64,000 bases of DNA from Panaeolus papilionaceus (taxonomy: Eukaryota; Basidiomycota; Agaricomycetes; Agaricales), in NCBI GenBank assembly GCA_015501605.1, contig JADNRZ010000001.1:2108001-2172000 (forward strand). The letters run 5' to 3'. Every line of letters begins with the position of its first letter. Position 1 is the first letter of the stretch. Under the pieces are notes generated by a model. That model saw only the letters and a program-made list of their open reading frames with translations. It ran no database searches and was not told the DNA's origin. The position numbers and the translations under genes were made by a program. Below, piece by piece: positions 36,765 through 47,185 of this stretch.

Positions 36765-38519
36765 TCAAGCATGCCCTACACCGTTGACGTTGGTGATCTG
36801 AGCAGAATCTTTGGTAGAGTCACAAGCTTGAACAGCCTTGTCATCTGCATCTTGGTGAGAATCAACAGATGGGTGCGCAATGGTGTCCATGGAATTTCGG
36901 GAATGTGGAATGGCAGAAGATGAAACATCCTTAACAGCAGGGCCAAGGGGAGCTATTGGCGGAGCAGAATTGGAACCATCGACACTAGCTGGAGCGTCCT
37001 CGTCTAGAGAATTGAGATGACACTCTTCGATCGCAGCGGCGGTCGAATCAACACTAATGCTTGTGTCGGCGTTCGAGTCTCCATTATCAGATGATGCGTC
37101 GATATTCACTTCCAAAACATTCTCTTCGTCATCATCGGCGGTCTCATAGATTTCTTCGTTCTCCATGCTCAGACCCCCTGTCTTGATACTATTGGATGCC
37201 CAAAGACTCCCGTTCCTTGCAACGGAAGGCGTTCCAGTTCCTTGCACCCGTGCACTCCATCGACTGGCTTCACTTTCCCAGCTTCCACGCCTCGAACTTC
37301 GGGGTCTAAGAGCACGCACACTTGCATCAAAGTCTCTTTCTTCCAACCTTTCATCGTCGCCTAGAATGTAGTGACTTGTGCTCTCTCCATCAGGAAAGAC
37401 TACGCTCCCACCGTAATGCGACGCAGCATCGCCAAGTGCAGACGGAGGGTAATTCTGGATACCCAGGCGTGTAGGGTGAGCAAATGCAGACGAGGCGAGA
37501 GTGAGCATGGAGGCATTGTCGAGAGGTGGAGATGAAGGTCTAGGATTGTTGCGAGGGTGGTGAGTTGTATGCAAAGGTGCCTGGACAGGCGCGACCAAAC
37601 CGTTATTGGCGTTCGATGGCTGCTGCGCTGTCAAACTGATAGAGCCGAGACTACCAGGATGTCTCAATGAAGAGGGTCGAGATGATGTTGGAAGCGCAGA
37701 AAAGGTGATGGAATTCCCGCTGCTGAGCATGCCTGTGGTGCTCAATGAGGAGGATTGCCTCACATGGGGCGCGAATCGATGAATTTGAGCAGGAGCCTGA
37801 GCAGGAGCCTGCGCAATGTGAGCCATTCCGTTCCCGTTGAGGTCTATGCTCAGCACGGTTGTAGGCTTGGTACTTGCTGTCATACTTCGGAACGTACGAG
37901 GGTCGGACAATACCGACGAAGAAGAACGAGAGGGTGAAGGGGAAGGTGGGCCACTGGGAGGAATGGGCCTGACAGAAGCATCATCGTCTGCCTCCAAGGC
38001 GCTCGCAGGTGACCAGATGGAGTCCCTTTGAAAGGAGGATTGGTCCATAGATGTATCATCGTCATATGACTGCCTGAATTCGCGTAGTTCTTCATCGCCA
38101 TTTAATGATATAGACCGTGTTTTTCGGTGGATCAAGGGACCATCTACTCTGCCATTCTGCCTGAAAGAAAGAGGAGCTTGCACTGGTAGTGGAGATGATG
38201 TTATCCGTCCCATATGCCGTCCTGACGCTGAACTATTGCGCCCTAGTCCCAGCTCCGGAGCAAGAGGGGCATTGTCAAGCCTTTTGGTTTTTCCTGAACC
38301 AGCGAGCTTTCGTTGAAACCAGTTTATGATGGGTTTGCTAGATCGTCTAGGTATCTTCTTCTGCTGGGTGTTTTGGTTGGCCACATTGGAAAGCATGGGT
38401 GTGATAGTGGATGCAAGGGCTACCTTTTTCTGATGGCGAGTTTGTATACTATTGTTCTGATTTGAGTTAAGCGTTTGACCATTAACTTTGGCCATTGTCG
38501 ATTGTGGTTGGTTGGACAT
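36765..38519 (-). CDS. Long low-complexity conserved hypothetical protein
   Basis: A single intronless exon of 584 codons, unusual for this window. Start MSNQPQSTMAKVNGQTLNSN. It has a basic stretch KKIPRRSSKPIINWFQRKLA near residue 55-75 that could be a short conserved or localisation element. A Ser/Pro-rich middle follows, then HYGGSVVFPDGE, the block SVRALRPRSSRRGSWESEAS with RWSARVQGTG near residues 390-425, and an acidic C-terminal third. No catalytic domain. Likely a largely disordered regulatory protein; function not known. The two basic blocks are the best candidates for conserved parts. Confidence 0.78.
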   Translation of the reverse strand: MSNQPQSTMAKVNGQTLNSNQNNSIQTRHQKKVALASTITPMLSNVANQNTQQKKIPRRSSKPIINWFQRKLAGSGKTKRLDNAPLAPELGLGRNSSASGRHMGRITSSPLPVQAPLSFRQNGRVDGPLIHRKTRSISLNGDEELREFRQSYDDDTSMDQSSFQRDSIWSPASALEADDDASVRPIPPSGPPSPSPSRSSSSVLSDPRTFRSMTASTKPTTVLSIDLNGNGMAHIAQAPAQAPAQIHRFAPHVRQSSSLSTTGMLSSGNSITFSALPTSSRPSSLRHPGSLGSISLTAQQPSNANNGLVAPVQAPLHTTHHPRNNPRPSSPPLDNASMLTLASSAFAHPTRLGIQNYPPSALGDAASHYGGSVVFPDGESTSHYILGDDERLEERDFDASVRALRPRSSRRGSWESEASRWSARVQGTGTPSVARNGSLWASNSIKTGGLSMENEEIYETADDDEENVLEVNIDASSDNGDSNADTSISVDSTAAAIEECHLNSLDEDAPASVDGSNSAPPIAPLGPAVKDVSSSAIPHSRNSMDTIAHPSVDSHQDADDKAVQACDSTKDSAQITNVNGVGHA

Positions 38520-38797
38520 GACGGTGAAGGAGAGGAGGAGCTGGTGCGGTCAGGGTCTGTTCTGTGCCTGTAGTGTGGTTACTTTACATAAACATCATGT
38601 TGTTTGTCTGATCCCGCTTTTCAGGCTTGCCTCATATATTATTTTCAGATTCAAAGGCTGTTCACTTACATATTCCTTGCACGCTTACTTGGCATAAGGA
38701 CGTGCGTCAATGTCATGTGCTTCAAAGTAACAATCTAAACGAATCAAGATGGTTTACAAATTATATGATACAGGTACTCTCGAAACTATCGTGTATT

Positions 38798-41519
38798 CTA
38801 CCAGTCAGTCTTCTTAGCTCCCACACGTATGGGACCGATAGGAATTTTGCTCGACGAATATCCAAAGCCATCCAACCACGGCCAGTTTTCTGAACGGCGC
38901 TGTTCGAACCTCTGGATAGAATCACCTCGTTGCATTGTAAGGGCAACGTCATCGAGGCCATTCAGTAAGCAGTGTCTGCGGAAGGGATCAGTGGTGAAAG
39001 GAATGGGAGCTTGACCGTTAGGCCGTCTGATCTCTTGTTTCTCGAGATCGACCTCGAGCTCAAGGCCGGCCTCGGCATCTTTGGCTAGCTCACGACACAG
39101 CTCTTGGGGAATTGCGACAGGAAGCATTCCGTTCTGCATTGAATTGCTACGGAAGATCTCAGCAAAGCTAGGGGCTATGATGCAGCGAATGCCAAAGTCA
39201 TTCCTGTCCAAAGTGCGTCAGGATAATTTTTTAGGGATCACCAAAACGGCACTTACAAACTCCAAGGAGCATGCTCACGAGAGCTTCCACATCCGAAGTT
39301 CTCACCAGTGCAAACAAGAATCTTCGCTTTATTGTATGGTGCTCGATTGAGGATGAAATCTGTGTCTTTGCCGGTATGAGGATCCTTGCGGAGGGTGTAG
39401 AACAGGGCATCGGCTAGTCCAGTTCTCTTCAAGGTTTTCAAAAATTGCTTGGGAATGATCATATCGGTGTCCACGTTCGCAATATGCAAGGGAGCTGTGA
39501 TTCCCTTCACGATCGTGAATTTCTCAACAGAAGATGGTGATGATGGAGGAGGGAGTGGTGTTGCGGAGGATGCGTCGTGGGTGAAAGAGGCTGACAGCGC
39601 CGGGGGGATGGTCGCTGGATCCATGAATTGGAACTCGCTGATTGTCTTCAACGTGGTGGGTTGTGCTGCGGGATCGGGTACTTTTCCAAGGAATTTCCGG
39701 ACGTCAGTGAGCTTTCCGGTGATAGCTGCTGCCGCTGCCATTGCTGGGCTGAGAAGATGTGTGCGACCACCAGCACCTTGTCGGCCTTCGAAGTTGCGGT
39801 TACTCGTACTGGCACAACGCTCTCCTGGTGCAAGTTGGTCAGGGTTCATACCCAGACACATAGAACAGCCCGCTTCACGCCAATCAAATCCAGCTCGTTT
39901 GAAGATGACGTCTAAACCCTCAGCTTCTGCATGCTGTTTGATAATGCCGGAACCGGGGACGACCATGGCGTGGACATTGGGAGCGACCTTGGCGTCAGGT
40001 CCAGCAGTAAGGATGACTTTTACAGCTGAGCGAAGATCCTCGATTCGACTGTTGGTACACGATCCGATGAAGACCTTGTCAACGGCGACATCCTGCATAG
40101 GCGTGTTGGGCTTGAGACCCATGTAGGCGAGAGAACGTTCCGCAGAAGTACGTTTGACCGCGTCAGTCATAGTAGCAGGATCAGGAACTGAACCCGTAAT
40201 GGGCACAACATCCTGAGGAGAAGTGCCCCAAGTCACTGTAGGGATAATATCCGAGGCGGGAATGCTGACTTCGATGTCAAATTTGGCGCCTTCATCGGTC
40301 CTGAGTGTTTTCCAGTACGCAACTGCTCTGTCCCATTCCTCGCCTTTCGGGGCCAAAGGGCGGTTGCGGAGGTAATTGAAGGTGACATCATCAGGACCAA
40401 CCATTCCGGCTCGAGCACCTGCTTCGATGCTCATGTTGCAGACGCTCATACGGGCCTCCATGCTAAAGTTGCGGAAAACCGAGCCAGCATATTCAATGAC
40501 ACAGCCAGTGCCACCTGCAGTGCCAATGACACCAATGATGTGAAGAATGACGTCTTTTGAGGTTACACCCTCAAGAAGCTCTCCGTCAACGGTGATCCGC
40601 ATGTTTTTGCTCTTCTTCTGCAGGAGCGTCTGAGTTGCGAGGACATGCTCCACCTCGGATGTACCGATACCGAACGCGAGAGAACCGAAAGCACCGTGCG
40701 CTGTAGCACTGGATAAGCCAATGCGGGATAAGTGGGGTAGATATAACTTACTGGAAGTGTGAGAGTCACCGCAGACGCAAGTAATACCGGGTAACTGAAG
40801 GTGCTATTCATAAGAGTGTGTGCTGTGGGTGGCAAGATTGACCAACCGTAAACCCTTGCTCAGGACCGATAACATGAACGATACCTGTTCAAAGGTTAGG
40901 AATTGGGAGATTGACATCGAAGTCAACGAACGACAACGAACCTTGACGGCGATCTTTCATGCCAAAGTAAGTCAGACCAAATTCCTTCACGTTGTCCTCC
41001 AGTGCGGCACACTGCGCGCGGGAATCAGGCTCTTCGATAAACGACTCCACTGTTGTGAAGTTTTTGCGAGAAACAGTTCTAGAAAGGCAGATGAGGCTAC
41101 GTCGTCGTCGGAGCGAGATGAAGGGCGTACGGGACATTGTGATCAACAGTAGCCAAAGTGCAATCGGGTCGACGAACTTTGCGTGAAGCAGTTCTCCTAA
41201 ACAATAGAAGAAGATAATTAGGTTGTGTAGATGAACGGAGAATATAAGATGAACTCACAGTCCTTCGAACGCTTGAGGACTTGTGACTTCATGCACAAGA
41301 TGACTTTTGGATTATAAGGATTATAATCTCGAATAAAACAAAGTTGAATATATACCGGTCAATATAAATGAGCGCCAAACCATCCTCTTTGACATCGCTG
41401 TTTGAGAATAAGTTAGATATGATTAATGACCCCGTCAGGGAATTGATGAAGACTCACACAACGTGGTCGTCCCAAATCTTGTCATAGAGAGTACGAGGGG
41501 CAGTGAGGGGGACAGGCAT
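38798..41519 (-). CDS. LEU1: 3-isopropylmalate dehydratase (isopropylmalate isomerase)
   Basis: Fused large and small subunit form of the aconitase superfamily, which converts 2- to 3-isopropylmalate in leucine synthesis. Start [20 protein letters not shown]. Several small N-terminal exons precede a long exon with [55 protein letters not shown] and [18 protein letters not shown]; the Cys of GSCTN and the pair CSMC are the three [4Fe-4S] ligands. The swivel domain follows: [20 protein letters not shown] and [17 protein letters not shown], continuing after an intron with [16 protein letters not shown]. All key residues are present. Fungal enzymes are cytosolic and about 760-780 residues, consistent with this gene. 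Confidence 0.95.
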
Positions 41520-42012
41520 ATTTCCAAGTGTCAGTAAATTGAAGGACGATTGAGAGAAAGAGATTGCAATTTATTCAATTTATTTACATTCTACCCCTTT
41601 TTAAATAAATTCCGATGGTCACTGTCTCCGCTTTAAACATCGGCCGATGAATCAATTCGGAGAAGAGCCGAAGTCCAATCATATCCACTCAACTACTAAT
41701 CTCGTTATTACATGTAATTTTATTACTGACATTCTATTTGCTATAGGTTATAAACCAGCGCCATTTCAATTTCTACAAAACCATAACGACTCGAGTCATC
41801 ATTTACCTAAATTTCAACCCAGTCTCTCTCAATCTAAACGCCATATAGCGCTCCTTATCTCGACAACCGTGAGCGCATCGATATTTTTCATACCACATAA
41901 TTGATAATATGAAGTACATACATGTCATACAAATCTATATCTATATATAAAAACAGTCTAAATGGGAATATGAATCTAAATTATCAACAAACAAGTAATT
42001 TATGCTTCGAAT
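41520..42012. other. AT-rich spacer between two minus-strand genes
   Basis: 493 bp, AT-rich, including a tatatctatatataa stretch near 41937-41950. A plus-strand open frame at 41647-41904 has no recognisable feature. Confidence 0.45.
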
Positions 42013-43359
42013 CTATCGCCACCCCTGTATGGCTTTATCTATATCAGCAAATAGTTCCATAACAATACCCGAGTAGATTATTTCATCTTTTACTTTCCCC
42101 TCATCGAACAACTTCCCGTCATAAGCAGTCTCTTTAAGCAGCCGAGCAACTAATTTTAAAGGAGCAACGGGAGCCGATCCAAGGCAAGGAGTCGGAGCGG
42201 TTGCAATCCCCTCTTCTTTTCCTTGTGGGGGCTTCAACTCGAAAGGTTCTCCAAGTAAACCTTTTCCAGAAATGTCTAAACCTTTCGCCTCGTTCGAATC
42301 ATCCAGAAAAGCCAGCCAATCCCCAGTTTTTAACGGGTCGCACGATTCATCTCGAAACAAGAGAGGTGGGCCCTGATCATGACTTGCAGGGATATGAACA
42401 GCAGAACTAGAGTTTTCGGACACCGAATTATCCACAGACGGCCTATTCGGATATCCAACATCGTGACAATAAGGCACAAATAATGACTGGGTGTAAATCG
42501 CATGTCGCTTTTTTGAACGTGGCTCATCTAAGTCCGAATCCAGAGACGTCCTATGGCCCAACTCAAAGGTCACCTTTTTGACAAGGTTAGTGCGAGCGTC
42601 GGTTTCCAGATTACTATCCTTTGTAAAGCTATGTGAAGCACAAAACCCATCGTCGAGAGTGCATTGCGGCGATTGATTATGGCCAGAACTTTGTAGATCC
42701 AGCTCAGAGCTGACATCGCGTGATCCCAGTTCCGAAGGCGTACAAGGAGGATCTGCTTTGCAAGGAAGATGTTGCTGAATGGTAACAAAACGACGGTTGG
42801 TCCGCAAAGATAAATGGGACAGGTTGTCTGATTTCACAGAGCGTTGGTTAGGAGTTGAGTTAAGATCCACTTCCACAAGAACTGGCCTGGTGTCTCCGAC
42901 AGAATGGGTTCTGTCGTTCTCCCGTCGACGAACAGTGGTGTTAATTTTTTGGGGGCCTTTACCAGGGGGCTTGATAGACATAAAACTATCCTTAGATAAA
43001 GGATTGACATTCAATCCGTGAACCGAGTGGAACGAGGGTAGACTAGTCATCGTCTGGATGTTAGATGGTCCGGGTCTGCCAGAAGGAGGTTTAAGTATGC
43101 TGTTGGACGGCGTTGATGGAAGAACAAGCTGAGATGCGACATCCTTTCGGGCAACAAGCAATTGACCAACATCGCGCAGAGGCACGACTTGGAATCGATG
43201 GGGTGTGTGATCACGAACAGCGACCCGCGTTTTCATCGTAATGCGACTGTGGTCGACAGTATTGTTTTCCCCAATAGCAGTAGAAGAGGTTTTATAAGTC
43301 TCATCATAACTTCCAGATCCAGATAAAACCAGAGAGGAAGACGAGCGGCGAGAATGCAT
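42013..43359 (-). CDS. Hypothetical protein, unknown
   Basis: Intronless 448-codon frame; start MHSRRSSSSLVLSGSGSYDE (the frame is open further up but only with a TTG). Polar and Ser/Pro-rich, with short blocks that could be motifs: RDVGQLLVARKDVASQLVLP, STPSNSILKPPSGRPGPSNI, KKVTFELGHRTSLDSDLDEP, GDWLAFLDDSNE, and a more structured C-terminus PLKLVARLLKETAYDGKLFD through ELFADIDKAIQGWR. The KKVTFELG block recalls PP1-docking (K-V-x-F) motifs, an inference from four residues. Head to head with Med10 at 164 bp. I do not recognise a family; a cell-cycle or chromatin role is only conjecture. Confidence 0.65.
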   Translation of the reverse strand: MHSRRSSSSLVLSGSGSYDETYKTSSTAIGENNTVDHSRITMKTRVAVRDHTPHRFQVVPLRDVGQLLVARKDVASQLVLPSTPSNSILKPPSGRPGPSNIQTMTSLPSFHSVHGLNVNPLSKDSFMSIKPPGKGPQKINTTVRRRENDRTHSVGDTRPVLVEVDLNSTPNQRSVKSDNLSHLSLRTNRRFVTIQQHLPCKADPPCTPSELGSRDVSSELDLQSSGHNQSPQCTLDDGFCASHSFTKDSNLETDARTNLVKKVTFELGHRTSLDSDLDEPRSKKRHAIYTQSLFVPYCHDVGYPNRPSVDNSVSENSSSAVHIPASHDQGPPLLFRDESCDPLKTGDWLAFLDDSNEAKGLDISGKGLLGEPFELKPPQGKEEGIATAPTPCLGSAPVAPLKLVARLLKETAYDGKLFDEGKVKDEIIYSGIVMELFADIDKAIQGWR

Positions 43360-43523
43360 ATGAGTGGGAGGTGGAAAAGATGAGAGAGTCAGCCTCCTAC
43401 AGCTTCGTGACCTACGTGGACACTTATGAACAAGCTGGAACAAACTAAGAACACAACAGTGGCCATAGGTACTTCACATTGAACTGTGACTTGTACATAC
43501 ACGAGCAGTTCTTACACCCCCTT
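43360..43523. promoter_or_regulatory. Compact bidirectional promoter region
   Basis: 164 bp between the opposite start codons of the hypothetical gene and Med10. Too short for two separate ordinary promoters; both probably share it. No motif called. Confidence 0.4.
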
Positions 43524-44145
43524 ATGTCTTCTAATACTCAGTCTCGTCAATCACTTCCTGCACCTGATTCCCCCCGCTCCTCACAGTCCCCAGTTCCTGC
43601 GGGAGTTCAGGGAGATCTTGAACTTGAACTGCTCGGGCTCGCGACTGCACTTTACAACCTTGGGACAACAGTGATCAATGACTCTACAAAAGAAAGAGAC
43701 AAGCCAGGAGGAGGGAAACAGGTGGGGCTTCGAGTGTATATATTTGCTCTATTATAATTTGGAATCAATCCCTGAAGTAAATTTAAGGAATGAAGTGGTC
43801 AATCATTTGGGGACCCTCGATGATATGGCACCACATATCAGAACGATGATTCCGATGCAGGTTCTCACAGATATTGACAACGCTCGAAATCCAATGCAAT
43901 TGACGAAAGAGAGGTTGGAAAGAGCTGCCACAGAGAATCAGTTTATGAACGGGAAGATAGCCGCGATAACGGTCAGTGTTATTTTTTAAAATACCTCGTT
44001 CAATAACTCATAAATAAATAATCCTTTTTAGTCTTACCGGAAAATGCTAGATGAAGCTATAGCGCAAAGTTTTCCCGAGTTGGAGACACACATCAAAGCT
44101 GAGGGTATGGGGAGTGGCATTAATGTGAAAACTGAGGACCCTTGA
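43524..44145 (+). CDS. MED10: Mediator complex subunit 10 (Med10/Nut2)
   Basis: Start MSSNTQSRQSLPAPDSPRSS; then GDLELELLGLATALYNLGTT, GGGKQVGLRV, and after a 52-nt intron (donor gtatat near 43732) NEVVNHLGTLDDMAPHIRTM, IPMQVLTDIDNARNPMQLTK, ERLERAATENQFMNGKIAAI, and finally SYRKMLDEAIAQSFPELETH. The block MIPMQVLTDIDNARNP followed by ERAATENQFMNGKIAAI is the Med10 core. Middle module of Mediator, nuclear, a co-activator of RNA polymerase II. Three exons; the protein is about 170 residues, normal for fungi. Confidence 0.9.
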
Positions 44146-44460
44146 ATTTTAGATCTCTGTCTCGAGCACTTAATATATAATAAAGGCTAAGATTAAAGTG
44201 TAATGGTGTTTATTACAAGTTGAATAAATACAAAGAAAAAAGAAGGATGTGGGGAAATGAACATATGGATTTGATGAAATGCATAAAATAAAGTATATAG
44301 ACATGGCAACCGGACCAATCTAGCTTGGTATAAAAATAAAATACCACCACCACCACCACCACTTCAAGCTTACTCTTCCTTTCTCCTTCACTTCAATCTT
44401 CATCCCCTCATCAGAGTTATCTTCAATAATCTAGCCTTTTATTCTTATTATTACATATAT
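44146..44460. other. Spacer with CCA microsatellite
   Basis: 315 bp between two plus-strand genes. An uninterrupted (acc)n tract lies at about 44343-44361, upstream of the Ric8 start; it is in the presumed leader. Confidence 0.5.
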
Positions 44461-46596
44461 GGCTGAGATTGTGCAAAGTTACGATGGCCTTTCTGCATCC
44501 TCGTCAAGGTCAGAGGTCACCTCCGTTCTTAACCGTATTATCAATGGTTCGTTCATGCAACCACTAAGCCATATCTTCGAGCAATACACCTCATGACTTT
44601 CGATTTAAAGCACCGATATTTACATTCTCCAAGCAAGATCGCATTCGTCTCATAGAAAGCCTCCTCAACGATCTAAAGTCCCTACCCTCCAGGGGATGTC
44701 GATTATCAACCAAAGGTAGCAACGATTTATTTTCTCACTTTGTCACCTTTTTTATTTATACCTGAGACCGCTAGATGCTGGGCTAGCTCTTCTAGCAGTC
44801 AAGACGCTCGGAAAGGATCCCGCTGGATCTACCGTACTCGCATCCAGCAACAATCTGTCCATACTGCTTAGTTTCGCGAACACTTTCAAGGATGATCACA
44901 ACGCCCTAAGCGAATCTTTGCGCTGCATAGCTAATGCCATGTTATTAATTGAGGCTGCACGGACTACATTTATCGAGGATGAGGTTAACGGGGGTAATGC
45001 TTGTCTGAACATGTTGGAGGTGTGTTGGCCGTCACTAATCATATTCTCCATCTAATCAACTCTCCAGAGGGCAACATCTCCCGATCAAATATTCATTCTT
45101 TCTCGGATACTCTTTCTATCCACCGTCTCGGGAACAAGTTTCCTTGAGTCTGTGGTTGAAGAAAAGCACAATGGACGTACTGTTGTGGATATTATTGGTT
45201 CCAAGCTTGATCTTATGCTGGTCAGCATCAAAGATGGTGTACCAACTTCGAAAGAAGCGATGATTGACCTCCTCAAGTTTACTTACAACTTGTTGCTTCA
45301 TTATCCCAAGGTCTGGCTTTATTCAACTATCCAACAATTTTGCTTACCCGTTATATAGCTCGCCGAATCCGAACCTCAGAACAATCTCGCTCAAGGGGAT
45401 GATAAGGTCATGGGGGATTTCTGGAGCTCAAAACTGGATGGGTGGGTTTATTTGGATTTTCTTGTTTTGTTCTTTTCAAATTTCCCGTTTCTGACAAGTT
45501 ATCAGTATTCTACCTCCCCTGCTTCGAGTCTATGGAGATCTACCTCCTACCTCTCCATCTCCGCTTGCGGCGCCATTGTCCCATGTAATACACTCCTTGA
45601 TCACTATACCCATTTCGCAGAATCTTAAACCCATCTGGCTCAATGGCTCTCTTCCTTCATCACCAGCGTTGGGATCCTCGACGAACAGCCCCAAGACAAG
45701 AACACCACAGCGCGCAGATTCTTCTCCGGGCAGCAGAAGTGATTCTCCTACTCGTTCAGCCACTTCATACGCTACCCCCAAACCATCCACACTGGACCGT
45801 GCTCTCTCAAGGTTATCTGGGTCAAGACGGTCATCCTCTCGTGCATCACAGGTCCTAGCACCATCGCTGGATGTCGTACAAAGAACATACGATTTGATGG
45901 ACCTTTCATTCTCTCAATATTTCCCTGGAAATGTCGACCCAGACGAACAATCCGTCCGTGATCGCGCAAAGACCGAGTTGAATGATAGCCTGGACGATAC
46001 GTTGACCCCTCTCGTAGTCCTTCTAACCAGGATATGTATCGCAGACGAGGGGTCTAGGATCCGTATCCGTCAAAAGCTTATCCCAGACGATTTGGATAGA
46101 AGTTCACCCCTGGAAGAGAGGTCCGATTTACTGGGGAAAATTCTCAGGTTGCTTGCATCTGCGTATCATTCTCGTCTGAAGGATTCACTGGGAGAACTCC
46201 TCTTTGCAATTGCGGATTCCAATGGTATATTGTGATTTATCTTCCCCGCCCTTATCGAGAGACTGACATCGTTTATTAGCCACCACCCTATCCGGATTGG
46301 TAGGATACGGAAACGTTGCCGGATACCTTTTTAACAAGGGTTTTATGAGCGCGCCGTCCGCATCTGGCTCGTCAACTGTTCCCCAGACTACACCTTCAGG
46401 CGAGTACATCAACCCCATCACTGGTACGACGATGCAACCAAGCAGATCCGACTTGCCTGAAATGACGGAAGAAGAGAAAGAACAAGAGGTCGAGAAGCTC
46501 CTTGTCCTTTTTGATAGACTGGAGAAGACTGGTGCTATTGCACCAGAGTCAAACCCTATAAGAAAGGCGATCAGTGAAGGGAAAATTAACATGTAA
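44461..46596 (+). CDS. RIC8: Synembryn / Ric8, G-alpha chaperone and exchange factor
   Basis: Start MAEIVQSYDGLSASSSRSEV. Armadillo-like helical repeats through many exons: RIRLIESLLNDLKSLPSR, ALLAVKTLGKDPAGSTVL, SESLRCIANAMLLIEAART, DQIFILSRILFLSTVSGTSF, SKEAMIDLLKFTYNLLLHYP. Then LPPLLRVYGDLPPTSPSP, SHVIHSLITIPISQNLKPIW, a Ser/Thr-rich insertion, DVVQRTYDLMDLSFSQYFPG, TPLVVLLTRICIADEGSRIR and the C-terminal signature VGYGNVAGYLFNKGFMSAP, NPITGTTMQPSR, MTEEEKEQEVEKLLVLFDRL. The NxAGxL..G and NPITG..M.EEEKE.E.EKL..LF.RL blocks are Ric8-specific. Acts on heterotrimeric G-protein alpha subunits at the membrane or in the cytosol. Confidence 0.92.
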
Positions 46597-47185
46597 TTCA
46601 TTAACCAAGCTCTCTTTCTACGCAACTTTCATCAGATACCTTTTTGAACCTACACTACCTTACTGCCCACTACATTAGTTGTCTTAATACCTAGTCTTGT
46701 CACAATAACCATCGTATGAGAAACGTGGACGTATTGCGATGTATCACAATTTATGAATTGATATAAAACGTACAGCAAGTTTTTACATCTTATGGCTCCA
46801 GACTGTCTCTAAATAATGCGAATGTGCTGGGGGATCGAGAAGCAGTAGGAATGGCTTCATCCTTATTCTGTTGTCTGTTGAACCCACACTACCTCAGTCC
46901 TGCTTGTAATGCTCTCCACTACGTTAGTTGTCTTAATACCGATCTAATCAGTTACATGTCTATCTCGATTCTGTTCTCGTGTGCGTGTAACAACGACCAT
47001 CACTTGAGAAACGTGGATATGATTTCCCCTCGGAAAGTATTCGTTGGAATAGGATATGTATATTGCGATGTATCACAATTTATGATTTGTTACAAAAATG
47101 TACAGCAAGTAACTCCCATTATACAGGACATCGAAGGCTCGTTAATTAATATGCGGCAACAACCCTATGAGAAAATAAACAAAGC
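46597..47185. other. Convergent spacer between Ric8 and nucleolin genes
   Basis: 589 bp between two stop codons. Holds the diverged direct duplication described separately. No gene seen. Confidence 0.55.
46649..47110. repeat. Diverged direct duplication in Ric8-nucleolin spacer
   Basis: Copy 1 (about 46649-46772) and copy 2 (about 46879-47110) share, in the same order, blocks such as ttagttgtcttaatacc, gagaaacgtgga, attgcgatgtatcacaattt and gtacagcaagt. Copy 2 carries extra sequence between blocks, making it about 230 bp long against about 125 bp. Direct orientation. No terminal inverted repeats or target-site duplications seen. Confidence 0.7.

Noticed and set aside
39449..40126. Long plus-strand open frame (225 codons) opposite LEU1
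   Set aside because: It is the antisense of a long well-identified LEU1 exon and has no domain of its own.
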